A stretch of 9,830 nt of DNA, taken from assembly GCA_022564455.1 (NCBI GenBank), contig JADFLK010000050.1, positions 1 to 9,830 of the forward strand, in the 5' to 3' direction. The stretch's first letter is position 1. Every line of letters starts with the position of its first letter. Origin of the DNA: Bacteroidota bacterium. GTDB taxonomy: Bacteria > Bacteroidota > Rhodothermia > Rhodothermales > Rubricoccaceae. The translations under genes and the position numbers were made by a program. Below, piece after piece: positions 1 to 7,052 of the stretch. The notes beneath the pieces are model-generated. The model did no database searches. It was not told the DNA's origin and saw only the letters and a program-made list of their open reading frames with translations.

Positions 1-1453
1 CAACCGTTTGGAAGAGAGCACTCGGCGCCAGATGTTCGATCTGTCCGGCGATCAGGCCGGCAAACAGGTTGCCGAGCGCCGCGGCGACGAACCAGATCCC
101 CATCATCTGGCCGACACGACTTGGCGGGGCCAGCTTCGTCATCGAGGAGAGGCCCACCGGGCTGAGGCAGAGCTCGCCGACTGTGTGGAGGAAATAGGTG
201 ACAATGAGCCATGACGGCGAGAGCGGATTCTCCGCAGTGGCATTGGCCGAGCCCCAGGAAAGCACGAAGAAGCCGGCCGAAAGCCCCAGCAGCCCGAGCC
301 CGAACTTTACCGGTATGCTCGGATTCCTCTTCATCCTGGCCAGCCGAATCCACATGGAACCGAAGACGGGCGCCAGGATGACGATGAATATGGGATTGAT
401 GTTCTGAAGCCAACCCGTGGGCACCTCCCAGCCGAAGACAACACGATTCGTGAGCCGCTCGGCAAACAGGGTGAGCGAGGAGCCGGCTTGCTCAAATCCC
501 GACCAGAACAGTGCAGCGAGCAAAAAGAGCCATAGGATCACCCAAAGACGCTTCTTTTCTAACTCGGTATGGCCTCCCAGGAAAATGATGTAACCGAAGA
601 AACCGAGGGTGATGATGACTACAAGCACACCCAGTGACCCGGCAATCTGCTGGAGCGTAAAGCCAACGGCCCCCGAATACATCAGGTAAGAAAACAGCGC
701 GGTCGCGGCAATGAACGCCGCCGAAATCATATAGAACTTTTTCTCACGGGCCGCCACCACATCCGCAGTTTCGCCCGTGTTCAGATCCCCGGCATTCGCG
801 AGGTGGCGCTCACCGAGCTTGTACTGGATGAGGCCCAGCACCATACCGAATCCCGCGAGCGAGAACCCAAGATGCCAGTCAACCTTTTCGCCAAGGAGGC
901 TGCACAGCGTCGGGCCGAGAATGGCGCCGATGTTAATGCCCATGTAGAATATGGAGAACCCGGCGTCTCTTCGCGCTCCGCCTTCCGGGTACAACGCTCC
1001 AACCACCGAACTGACGTTTGGCTTGAGCAAGCCCGTTCCGATAACGATGAAAAAGAGCCCGAGGAAGAACGTCGGCTGTAGGGGAAGGCCCACAAGCGGG
1101 GAAGCTATCGTAAAGTGGCCCAGCGCTATGATGCAGCCGCCGACGAAGATGGCTTTTTTCTGACCCCAGATGTTATCGGCCACCCAACCGCCGGGCAACG
1201 AAAGCACGTACACAAAGAAGGTGTAGAGACCGTAGATAGCCGTGGCCTTGCCGTCCGCAAACCCGAAGCCCGCATTGTCACCGACCAGCGGTGCCGTCAT
1301 GAACAGCACAAGCAGTGCCCGCATGCCGTAATAGGAAAAACGCTCCCACATCTCGGTGAAGAAGAGCGTCGAGAGGCCACGGGGATGGCCGAACCATTGC
1401 TGGCCTCCACCAGGCGCTGCTGCGCCCGCGGCCTGTCCGGAATCGGTTTCCAT
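1..1453 (-). CDS. POT/PTR-family proton-dependent oligopeptide transporter (3' end cut by window)
   Basis: This is an inner-membrane symporter of the POT (PTR2) branch of the major facilitator superfamily, which imports di- and tripeptides with protons. Reading from the ATG at 1453 gives 484 codons without a stop before the window edge, so the C-terminus is missing. Family hallmarks are clear: the E-x-x-E-R motif near residues 34-38 (FTEMWERFSYYGMR), GTGLLKPNVSS at about 139-149, the PTR2 signature FSIFYMGINIG at about 166-176, and FWSGFEQAGSS in a later helix. Many hydrophobic segments fit the 12-14 helices of the family. The first 20 residues are Ala/Gly-rich and soluble. No Shine-Dalgarno site is evident, which is common in Bacteroidota-like genomes. 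The family call is firm. Substrate range is not readable from sequence, so no symbol is given. Confidence 0.93.
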   Translation of the reverse strand, partial: METDSGQAAGAAAPGGGQQWFGHPRGLSTLFFTEMWERFSYYGMRALLVLFMTAPLVGDNAGFGFADGKATAIYGLYTFFVYVLSLPGGWVADNIWGQKKAIFVGGCIIALGHFTIASPLVGLPLQPTFFLGLFFIVIGTGLLKPNVSSVVGALYPEGGARRDAGFSIFYMGINIGAILGPTLCSLLGEKVDWHLGFSLAGFGMVLGLIQYKLGERHLANAGDLNTGETADVVAAREKKFYMISAAFIAATALFSYLMYSGAVGFTLQQIAGSLGVLVVIITLGFFGYIIFLGGHTELEKKRLWVILWLFLLAALFWSGFEQAGSSLTLFAERLTNRVVFGWEVPTGWLQNINPIFIVILAPVFGSMWIRLARMKRNPSIPVKFGLGLLGLSAGFFVLSWGSANATAENPLSPSWLIVTYFLHTVGELCLSPVGLSSMTKLAPPSRVGQMMGIWFVAAALGNLFAGLIAGQIEHLAPSALFQTV

Positions 1454-1788
1454 AAACGTTGATGTGGTGGTTTAAGGGGTGATGACCCGGCTGCGAGTGG
1501 ATTACGAAACCGTAGCCTACAAGCCGAAGTTGGGCGAAGATAAGGGAGAAAACATCAGACGCACGGCTGAGCAGAGGCGTACGTCAGGGTCTGTTAGCAG
1601 TTAGCGCGTGAGGTCGGTTCGAGGACAGTCTGAGGCCGTTTCTAGGCGCACGAGGAGATCGGGGCAGGAGTCCCGGACGACGAGTGCAACAACGAAACGG
1701 ACCAGAATGGCCCGGAGCGGCCCACTGCGATCGAGTGCTAACAGGCCCTACGAGGTTAGCCGATCTGTGTGCTAAAAACGTAACACCG
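1454..1788. other. Intergenic region between transporter and meaB
   Basis: This stretch lies upstream of the transporter and downstream of meaB, both on the minus strand. I see no convincing gene. A minus-strand reading frame crosses it from inside meaB but is out of frame with meaB and has no recognisable content. It contains a long inverted repeat at 1586-1749, listed separately. No clear terminator with a T-run is visible after the meaB stop. Confidence 0.6.
1586..1749. repeat. MITE-like segment with 14-bp terminal inverted repeats
   Basis: The left arm AGGGTCTGTTAGCA (1586-1599) and the right arm TGCTAACAGGCCCT (1736-1749) are inverted copies with one mismatch, 136 bases apart. The size (164 bp), the lack of a gene inside and the paired ends resemble a non-autonomous transposable element or a decayed IS remnant. 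I could not find a clean target-site duplication: the flanks are ACGTC on the left and ACGAG on the right. The two arms are also far apart for a simple RNA hairpin. The element identity is unproven. Confidence 0.35.
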
Positions 1789-2742
1789 TCACTCTGCCTC
1801 AAGTAGCCTGGCCGCAATCTTGTGTGGGCCCTGGTTGGCCGGTTGTAATGATTCCAGCGCGGAGTCGAGGTCGTCAGTTCGGGCGGATGTCCAGAACAGA
1901 TCACGCCAACCTGCCTCCACGAGCCGTCGGACTCGCCGACGGAGGCGCGCTTCGCGGGATACCGCCCAATCTGATTCAAGGCGTGCTCGATGTTTGAGGA
2001 GAACATCCACAAGCTCATTAAGCCCCTCGCCGTTCAGAGCAGAAGTCTTCACGACAGGCACCTCCCAACCATCCTTTGCAACGGCTCTGAGATGCAGCAT
2101 CTGGCGCAACGCCTGGACCATCAAACCCGCTTCCGGATGGTCCGATTTGTTGACGGCGAATACGTGAGCGATCTCCATGAGTCCTGCTTTCATGGCTTGC
2201 ACGGCATCGCCTGATTCGGGAACCAGGACCACGAGGACGGTATCGGCGGTTTCGGCGACATCCAACTCGCCCTGCCCCACACCCACCGTTTCGATCAGAA
2301 TAATGTCGAAGCCCGCTACGTCGAGAACGTCGCAGGCGGCCTCCGCGGCCTCCGAAAGCCCGCCCAGGGCTCCGCGCGCCGCCAAAGACCGGATGAATAC
2401 GCCGCCATCCGATGTCCGGTCGTCCATCCGCACACGATCTCCGAGCAACGCTCCGCCCGTGAACGGGCTTGAAGGATCCACGGCCACGATGCCGACCGTC
2501 TTGCCTTTCCCCCTGAAATGTGCAATCAGCCGATCCGTGAGGGTTGATTTCCCGGCTCCCGGCGGACCGGTGATTCCAATCCGCCACGCCGAGCCAGTGT
2601 GTGGGTAGAGGGCGTCGACAAGTTCTGCGGCCTCTTCGCCACCGTTCTCTACAACCGTGATTGCTCGCGCGACGGCACGGCGGTCGCCAGTTAAAACAGC
2701 CTGTGTATGGGCGGGCGGAGGAATTGGGGAGTGGGTGTTTAT
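1789..2742 (-). CDS. meaB: Methylmalonyl-CoA mutase-associated GTPase MeaB (ArgK family); start uncertain
   Basis: This is a G3E-type P-loop GTPase that loads and protects adenosylcobalamin-dependent methylmalonyl-CoA mutase in the cytoplasm. Visible motifs, numbered from a start at 2742, are Walker A GPPGAGKST (about 59-67), VDPSSPFTGGALLGDR just after it, the switch region ETVGVGQGE (about 151-159), NKSD for guanine recognition (about 198-201) and KTSALNGEGL. The arginine-rich C-terminal dimerisation arm (REARLRRRVRR) follows. The stop is TGA at 1789-1791. The conserved N-terminal part (TGDRRAVARAITVVENG) is in frame, but no ATG, GTG or TTG lies between it and the upstream in-frame TGA at 2866-2868. 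The first GTG, at 2487, lies after Walker A and would give a useless protein. I place the start at ATA (2742), which gives the usual family length of about 317 residues; ATT at 2724 is an alternative. No mutase gene is in the window. Confidence 0.85.
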   Translation of the reverse strand: MNTHSPIPPPAHTQAVLTGDRRAVARAITVVENGGEEAAELVDALYPHTGSAWRIGITGPPGAGKSTLTDRLIAHFRGKGKTVGIVAVDPSSPFTGGALLGDRVRMDDRTSDGGVFIRSLAARGALGGLSEAAEAACDVLDVAGFDIILIETVGVGQGELDVAETADTVLVVLVPESGDAVQAMKAGLMEIAHVFAVNKSDHPEAGLMVQALRQMLHLRAVAKDGWEVPVVKTSALNGEGLNELVDVLLKHRARLESDWAVSREARLRRRVRRLVEAGWRDLFWTSARTDDLDSALESLQPANQGPHKIAARLLEAE

Positions 2743-3023
2743 GGTTGGGGAAGCTAGTGATGGTTTGAGTGGAGGACTGAAGACAGAAGGCCGAGGACAG
2801 ATAGCAGGATATCGGATATGGAATTTCGGATATCGGGTTTCGGGCGACGCCTCCTCTTTTACCCTTCACCTTTTCCTCTTTTCACCTACCCTTGCTTCCC
2901 TTCATCCCCGCCCGACTCGTTCGCCCACGCGGTTCACCCTGTGCCCCGCCGTTTCTCCCATTCTCCCACACTCGCATTCCCAACCTCCTCTAATTTCATT
3001 GACTACATCCAAATACGCACAGA
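2743..3023. other. Divergent meaB-aspS intergenic region with purine/pyrimidine switch
   Basis: This gap separates divergent genes, so both promoters should be here, but I cannot assign either with confidence. Its plus strand is purine-rich up to about 2830 and then about 80% pyrimidine from 2851 to 3000, by hand count about 30 purines in 150 bases. Each gene therefore has a C/T-rich leader on its own coding strand. A small repeat cluster at 2807-2836 is listed separately. I see no gene in it. Confidence 0.55.
2807..2836. repeat. Short direct repeats of GGATATCGG
   Basis: Three related units sit close together: GGATATCGG (2807-2815), GGATATGG (2814-2821) and GGATATCGG (2828-2836). They contain the palindrome GATATC. 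They sit at the turning point of the base-composition switch between meaB and aspS. They could be regulator binding sites or part of an intergenic repeat family; nothing in the sequence decides this. Confidence 0.4.
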
Positions 3024-4877
3024 ATGTCCGAATCCACGGCCCGCCTATCCATCACCACGGCCCAACAACACGGCCCGCGCACGCACACGTGTGGGGAGTT
3101 GCGAATGGATCACGTTAGCGCCGATGTGGTGCTGAAAGGCTGGGTGGATACGCAGCGAAACCTGGGCGGCCTCGTTTTCGTCGACCTCCGCGACCGGTAC
3201 GGGCTCACGCAGATTGTTTTTGCGGAGGAGGTCAGTGCGGAGGCCTACGCCATCGCCGAGAAACTGCGGGGCGAGGACGTAGTCTCGATTACCGGCACGG
3301 TGCGCGAGCGCGAGAACAAGAACCACACATTGCCGACGGGCCTGATCGAAGTGTTCGTCGCCGACATCGAGGTGCTCAACACGGCCGAGCCGCTGCCGTT
3401 CATGGTGAGCGCCCACGAGGAGCGCCAAAAGCACGCCGGCGAGGATCTGCGCCTCAAGTACCGCTACCTCGACCTGCGCAGACCGGCCCTCCAGCAAAAC
3501 ATCCTCCTGCGCCACAGGCTGTACCAGGCTACGCGGCGGTACATGGACACGCAGGATTTTGTAGAGGTGGAGACGCCCATCCTCATGAAATCGACGCCGG
3601 AGGGCGCGCGGGATTACCTGGTGCCCTCGCGTGTACATCCGGGCAAGTTTTACGCGCTGCCGCAGAGCCCGCAGACGTACAAGCAGCTTCTGATGATCGC
3701 GGGGCTGGACCGCTACTTCCAGATCGTAAAGTGCTTCCGCGACGAAGACCTCCGCGCCGACCGCCAGCCGGAGTTCACGCAGATCGACGTGGAGATGACC
3801 TTTGCCACCGAGGAGATGGTTTACGAAATGGTGGAAGGGCTGATGGCGTCGATCTGGAAGGACACACGTGGCATCGAGATCTCGACGCCATTTCCGCGGA
3901 TGCCGTATGCAGAGGCGATCCGCCGCTTCGGGTCGGATAAGCCAGACCTGCGCTTCGGGCTGGAACTGGTGGATGTCTCGGAGGCGCTGCATGGTTCGGG
4001 CTTCCGCGTCTTCGATTCCACCTTCGAGAGCGGCGGCGCCGTCGTGGCCATATGCGTAGAGGGCCAGGGCGATCTTGGGCGCGGCAAACTCGACAAACTC
4101 ACGAAACAGATCGTCCAGAAGCGCATCGGCGCACCGGGACTTTTCTACATCAAGTTGCCGTCGGATGGCTCGGACTTCACGGCTTCCGTCAAGGAAGAAG
4201 TGCTGCCGCGCCCGTACGTACAGAAGGTGATCGACACCATCGGGGCACAGGCGGGTGATCTCGTGCTGATGCTTGCCGGCCCACAGCCGAAGGTGTTCGA
4301 GCAGATGGGCACGCTCCGCCTCCACATGGCCAGCGAAACCGGTTTGATATCCGGGGGTGCCGACGGCCCATGGGAGTTCCTCTGGGTAACCAATTTCCCG
4401 CTGTTCGAGTACGATGAGGAGGACGGCCGCTTCTACGCGATGCACCACCCGTTCACCTCGCCCGAGCCGGAGGACATACCCCTACTCGAAAGCGATCCAA
4501 GCTCGGCCCGCGCACGCGCCTACGATCTCGTTCTGAACGGCGCGGAGATCGGCGGCGGCTCCATCCGTATCCATCAGCGGGACGTGCAGAGCCAGATGTT
4601 CCGTCACCTCGGTATCGACGAAGAGGAGGCGGAAGAGCGCTTCGGCTTCCTCCTCAATGCCTTCCGCTACGGCGCACCCCCACACGGCGGCATCGCGCTC
4701 GGCCTCGACCGGCTTGTGATGCTCCTCACCGGAGCATCATCCCTCCGCGACGTGATTGCTTTCCCCAAAACGCAGTCCGCCACCGAGCCGATGTCGAATA
4801 CGCCGGATGTAGTGGATGAGGTGCAACTAGAGGAACTGCATATACGGACGGTGCTGCCGGAAGGCGACGAAGCCTAG
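3024..4877 (+). CDS. aspS: Aspartyl-tRNA synthetase
   Basis: This class IIb synthetase charges tRNA-Asp with aspartate in the cytoplasm. It has 617 residues, near the usual bacterial length of about 590. The order is: N-terminal OB-fold anticodon-binding domain (about 20-120, RTHTCGELR then GWVDTQRNLGGLVFVDLRDR), class II motif 1 (VEVETPIL, about 180-187), QSPQTYKQ (about 214-221), motif 2 (FRDEDLRADRQPEFTQID, about 238-255), the bacterial GAD insertion, and motif 3 ([15 protein letters not shown], 556-570). The tail ends at TAG 4875-4877. The ATG at 3024 adds about 17 residues before the usual RTHTCGELR start and is the only good choice. Leu in RNLGG aligns with the position that is His in some non-discriminating AspRS enzymes, which hints at a tRNA-Asp-specific enzyme (inference). 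Its last 45-108 codons recur three times downstream. Confidence 0.97.
   Translation: MSESTARLSITTAQQHGPRTHTCGELRMDHVSADVVLKGWVDTQRNLGGLVFVDLRDRYGLTQIVFAEEVSAEAYAIAEKLRGEDVVSITGTVRERENKNHTLPTGLIEVFVADIEVLNTAEPLPFMVSAHEERQKHAGEDLRLKYRYLDLRRPALQQNILLRHRLYQATRRYMDTQDFVEVETPILMKSTPEGARDYLVPSRVHPGKFYALPQSPQTYKQLLMIAGLDRYFQIVKCFRDEDLRADRQPEFTQIDVEMTFATEEMVYEMVEGLMASIWKDTRGIEISTPFPRMPYAEAIRRFGSDKPDLRFGLELVDVSEALHGSGFRVFDSTFESGGAVVAICVEGQGDLGRGKLDKLTKQIVQKRIGAPGLFYIKLPSDGSDFTASVKEEVLPRPYVQKVIDTIGAQAGDLVLMLAGPQPKVFEQMGTLRLHMASETGLISGGADGPWEFLWVTNFPLFEYDEEDGRFYAMHHPFTSPEPEDIPLLESDPSSARARAYDLVLNGAEIGGGSIRIHQRDVQSQMFRHLGIDEEEAEERFGFLLNAFRYGAPPHGGIALGLDRLVMLLTGASSLRDVIAFPKTQSATEPMSNTPDVVDEVQLEELHIRTVLPEGDEA
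4688..4748 (+). repeat. 61-bp perfect direct repeat, copy 1 (inside aspS motif 3)
   Basis: These 61 bases, from CGGCATCGCG to CATCCCTCCGC, are identical to 5970-6030. They encode the motif 3 block and end at Arg574 of AspRS. The homologous sequences on either side are only about 75-80% identical between the two copies, so the perfect block stands out. The two copies bracket the sulfotransferase module with a period of 1,282 bp. Confidence 0.9.
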
Positions 4878-4885
4878 TAACTGAC

Positions 4886-5825
4886 ATGACGACCGATCTG
4901 CCTTACTCCAAACCCATCCTCGTAACCGGAGCTCATAGGTCCGGCACGACATGGGTGGGTACAATCCTGGCCGAGGCAAGAGGTGTGGGAATCATCCATG
5001 ATCCCACAAACCCAGCGATTCAGCGAGCAGGCGTCTGTACCGCCCATTTCTCTCGCCATTTCACGTGCATCAGCACAGAGAACGAAGGCACTTACGTAGA
5101 TGCATTTCGGCGCATGCTCCGGTTCGACTTTCAGTATTCGTCGGCACTCAAGGCCATCCGGACACCCAAAGATGTTGCAAAAGTTATTCGAGATGCCTGG
5201 GTGGTTCGGAAGGCCGGAAAGAGCGCCCGGCGAGCACTCATAAAGGACGCCACCACGCTTTTTACAGCGGAGTGGCTCGCGCACCGTTTTGATGCACATG
5301 TCGTGATCATGGTGCGGCACCCCGCGGCGTTCGCCGGAAGCCTGAAACGTATGAACTGGCTTGCCGACTTCCGCGATTTCCTCGACCAACCCCTGCTGAT
5401 GCGCGATCATCTCGGACCGTTTGAGGAGGAACTACAGGATGCGGTAGCGCAACCACCCGATCTGATCGGGCAGGCAATCCTCCTCTGGCGGATGTTCTAC
5501 TATTCAATTGATCGATACCGAAAGGCACATCCTGAATGGTCGGTGATACGTCACGAAGACATCTCTGCAGACCCCGTCGGGCGGTTTCGCGAATTATATG
5601 GCGTATGTAGGTCTTGACTACACGACGGAGATTGAGCAAACGATTATCGCTTCCTCTTCAAAGGGCACGGTCGCTGTGGATGACCAGAGGCCGCATGTTC
5701 TCCAGCGGGACAGCATGGCGAACATCAAGAGCTGGAAGAAGCGGCTGTCGGAGGAAGAAATCGCTCGCATTCGCGAAGGGACCCGGGATGTCGCACCGCT
5801 ATTCTACTCGGATGCCGACTGGTAG
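4886..5825 (+). pseudogene. PAPS-dependent sulfotransferase, frameshifted
   Basis: Sulfotransferases move a sulfonate group from PAPS to a hydroxyl or amine acceptor, often a sugar or glycolipid. The frame from ATG 4886 carries the 5'-phosphosulfate loop GAHRSGTTW (residues 15-23), IKDATTLF (about 119-126) and the 3'-phosphate site VRHPAAFAGS (143-152), then stops at 5615-5617. The missing C-terminus continues in the next frame from 5601: AYVGLDYTTEIEQ, then RLSEEEIARIREGTRDVAP and FYSDADW, ending with TAG at 5823-5825. Removing one G of the GG at 5600-5601 joins FRELY to AYVGLDY and gives about 312 residues, normal for the family. The gene starts 8 bases after the aspS stop and ends just before the first displaced aspS tail. 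No sugar gene is nearby to suggest a substrate. A base-calling error is the alternative to a real mutation. Confidence 0.85.
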
Positions 5826-5829
5826 CAGG

Positions 5830-6159
5830 CCGGATGTGGGGCTGGCGGCTCCATCCGCATCCACCAACGCAACGTGTTGAGCCAAATGTGCCACCTCAAC
5901 AATGGAGAGAAAGATCCGGAAAAGCGTTCCGGCTTCCTCCTGAGCGCCTTCTGCTTCGCCCCCTCACAGCGGCATCGCGCTCGGCCTCGACCGGCTTGTG
6001 ATGCTCCTCACCGGAGCATCATCCCTCCGCAACGTAATTGCCTTCCCTAAAACACAGTCCGCCATCAAACCGATGTCGAATGCGCCGGACGTTGTAGATG
6101 GGGAGCAGCTTGACGATCTGCATACACGGACGGTGGTGCCGGAGGAAAACAAAACGTAG
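5830..6159 (+). pseudogene. Displaced aspS 3' end, copy B (about 330 bp)
   Basis: This plus-strand segment matches AspRS from about residue 510 (GGSIRIHQR) to the stop. Its left part, to about 5969, is visibly degraded and has a net 5-base deletion before motif 3, so it cannot continue the upstream frame. The stretch 5970-6030 is identical to aspS. The last 129 bases have no indel and 27 mismatches to aspS by hand count (about 79% identity), and still read as an open tail ([18 protein letters not shown], then a diverged end) to TAG 6157-6159. It has no start and no catalytic motifs other than motif 3, so it cannot be a synthetase. It marks the right edge of the sulfotransferase module. Confidence 0.92.
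5970..6030 (+). repeat. 61-bp perfect direct repeat, copy 2
   Basis: Identical to 4688-4748 in aspS, base for base. It sits inside the otherwise diverged displaced tail B. It looks like the crossover or gene-conversion tract that links the two copies. Confidence 0.9.
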
Positions 6160-6212
6160 CACTCGTCCTTCCGTAAGACGGGTGAAGCGGGTTCGGCCAC
6201 CCAAATAACCGG

Positions 6213-6251
6213 AACATGCATGTTGGCGCACGTTGCGCAACATGCTACATT
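6213..6251 (+). promoter_or_regulatory. Putative higBA promoter and palindromic operator
   Basis: A promoter-like pair TTGGCG (6223-6228) and TACATT (6246-6251) has a 17-base spacer and lies about 34 bases before the higB GTG. Palindromes overlap it: AACATGCATGTT (6213-6224), GTTGCGCAAC (6232-6241), and the gapped pair GCATGTTG (6218-6225) with CAACATGC (6238-6245), which brackets the spacer. HigA antitoxins usually repress their own operon by binding such palindromes, so these are good operator candidates. The assignment is by pattern only. Confidence 0.5.
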
Positions 6252-6271
6252 GACGTCGGTACAACCTGTGT

Positions 6272-6277
6272 GGGGAG
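6272..6277 (+). promoter_or_regulatory. Shine-Dalgarno site deciding the higB GTG start
   Basis: GGGGAG ends 7 bases before the GTG at 6285. It supports that start over the in-frame ATG at 6216, which lies inside the putative promoter. Confidence 0.6.
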
Positions 6278-6284
6278 CCCGTTT

Positions 6285-6563
6285 GTGATTCTGAAAATCA
6301 AGCACAAAGGCCTCCGGACATTCTGGGACAAAGGTGACACACGCAAAATAAATCCGGACTGGCAACGACGTATCGACCGCATTATGAACGCTCTTGATCT
6401 AGCCCAGACTCATGCCGATATGGATTTCCCAGGCTGGCGGCTCCACCCTCTCAAAGGCGAATACAGAGGATTCTATGCTGTTGACGTTTCCGGGAACTGG
6501 CGGATCGTCTTCCGCTTTGACGGCAACAACACCACCGACGTCGATTTGATTGACTATCACTGA
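6285..6563 (+). CDS. higB: HigB-type mRNA interferase toxin (RelE/ParE superfamily)
   Basis: HigB is a small RNase that cuts mRNA on the translating ribosome and stops growth when its antitoxin is lost. From GTG 6285 the protein has 92 residues, the usual HigB length, starting MILKIKHKGL. It carries HPLKG (54-58), NWRIVFRF (71-78) and the C-terminal DYH (90-92). With this start, His54, Lys57, Asp90, Tyr91 and His92 fall at the positions I recall as active-site residues in the Proteus HigB enzyme, which supports GTG over the in-frame ATG at 6216. The toxin precedes the antitoxin, the inverted order typical of higBA, with 13 bases between them. The pair lies between two displaced aspS tails. 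Activity is inferred from intact motifs. Confidence 0.92.
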   Translation: MILKIKHKGLRTFWDKGDTRKINPDWQRRIDRIMNALDLAQTHADMDFPGWRLHPLKGEYRGFYAVDVSGNWRIVFRFDGNNTTDVDLIDYH

Positions 6564-6568
6564 AGGAG
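6563..6568 (+). promoter_or_regulatory. Shine-Dalgarno site of higA
   Basis: AAGGAG overlaps the last base of the higB stop and lies 8 bases before ATG 6577. It selects this start over the in-frame ATG at 6550 inside higB and suggests coupled translation. Confidence 0.7.
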
Positions 6569-6576
6569 CACCACAC

Positions 6577-6864
6577 ATGCCGAAAAACAATCCGCCACAC
6601 CCAGGCGATTACCTCCTTGAGGACTGCATCAAGCCGCTCGGTCTTAGCGTCAATGAAGCCGCCAGTGGGCTTGGTGTAAGTCGCTCGACACTTTCCCGCC
6701 TAATCAATCGAAAAAGCGGCGTATCTCCAGATATGGCACTGCGGCTATCGATGGCGTTTGGCAGTACACCTGAAATGTGGCTTCGCCTGCAGAATGCCTT
6801 CGATCTCGCACAAACACGCCACAAGAATGCAACCCTACGTGTGAAGCGGTTCCAGTCGGCCTAG
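6577..6864 (+). CDS. higA: HigA-type antitoxin, XRE-family helix-turn-helix
   Basis: HigA neutralises HigB by direct binding and represses the operon through its DNA-binding domain. The 95-residue protein starts [20 protein letters not shown], the typical HigA opening (HPGxxLxE...PLGLS). The helix-turn-helix is at about 23-45 ([20 protein letters not shown]), followed by [20 protein letters not shown] and [14 protein letters not shown], all classic for the family. The C-terminus is basic. Both members of the pair look intact, so the module may still act as an addiction system that protects the surrounding array from loss (inference). Confidence 0.94.
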   Translation: MPKNNPPHPGDYLLEDCIKPLGLSVNEAASGLGVSRSTLSRLINRKSGVSPDMALRLSMAFGSTPEMWLRLQNAFDLAQTRHKNATLRVKRFQSA

Positions 6865-6905
6865 AAACGAGCCAAGTGAGGCGTGCTGGACGACAACATC
6901 CGACT

Positions 6906-7052
6906 GCCGCCTCCCTCCGCGACGTCATCGCTTTTCCGAAGACGCAGTCGGCCACCGAGCCGATGTCCGACACGCTGGACGTGGTGGATGAGGTGCAGCC
7001 ACGGGATCTGCATATCCGGGCGGTTGTGCCGGAAAAAGAAGCCGCTTATTAG
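6906..7052 (+). pseudogene. Displaced aspS 3' end, copy C (about 147 bp)
   Basis: This segment encodes the last 47-48 codons of an AspRS in an undamaged frame, from A-S-L-R-D-V to TAG 7050-7052. [19 protein letters not shown] is identical to the protein of the window's aspS, yet seven codons in that stretch differ silently. The rest ([17 protein letters not shown], then a variable end) has about seven replacements and five silent codons. That pattern fits a tail that evolved inside a working aspS elsewhere. Homology begins abruptly at about codon Ser572, 40 bases after higA. It is joined to an open frame running through higA in another phase, but this is not a gene. Confidence 0.9.

Noticed and set aside
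2018..2869. Minus-strand open frame with an ATG overlapping meaB
   Set aside because: It is one frame off meaB; its meaB part is low-complexity Arg-rich, and all GTPase motifs lie in the other frame.
3045..4448. Long minus-strand open frame (467 codons) opposite aspS
   Set aside because: It is the antisense shadow of a GC-rich, strongly coding gene; its product is full of Arg, His and Val with no domain.
4688..6159. Assembly artefact creating extra aspS ends
   Set aside because: The copies differ by indels and about 15-21% substitutions, with different residues fixed in each, which misassembly would not produce.
6216..6284. Upstream ATG extension of higB
   Set aside because: This ATG lies inside the promoter/palindrome region, and the extra 23 residues have no family counterpart. 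GTG 6285 has a Shine-Dalgarno site and gives the standard 92 residues.
5964..6365. Minus-strand open frame across tail B and the higB leader
   Set aside because: It is antisense to tail B and to the higB start, with no recognisable content.
6777..7052. Plus-strand open frame joining higA sequence to tail C
   Set aside because: Its first part is higA read out of frame; only the last 48 codons are meaningful, and they are a displaced aspS tail without its own start.
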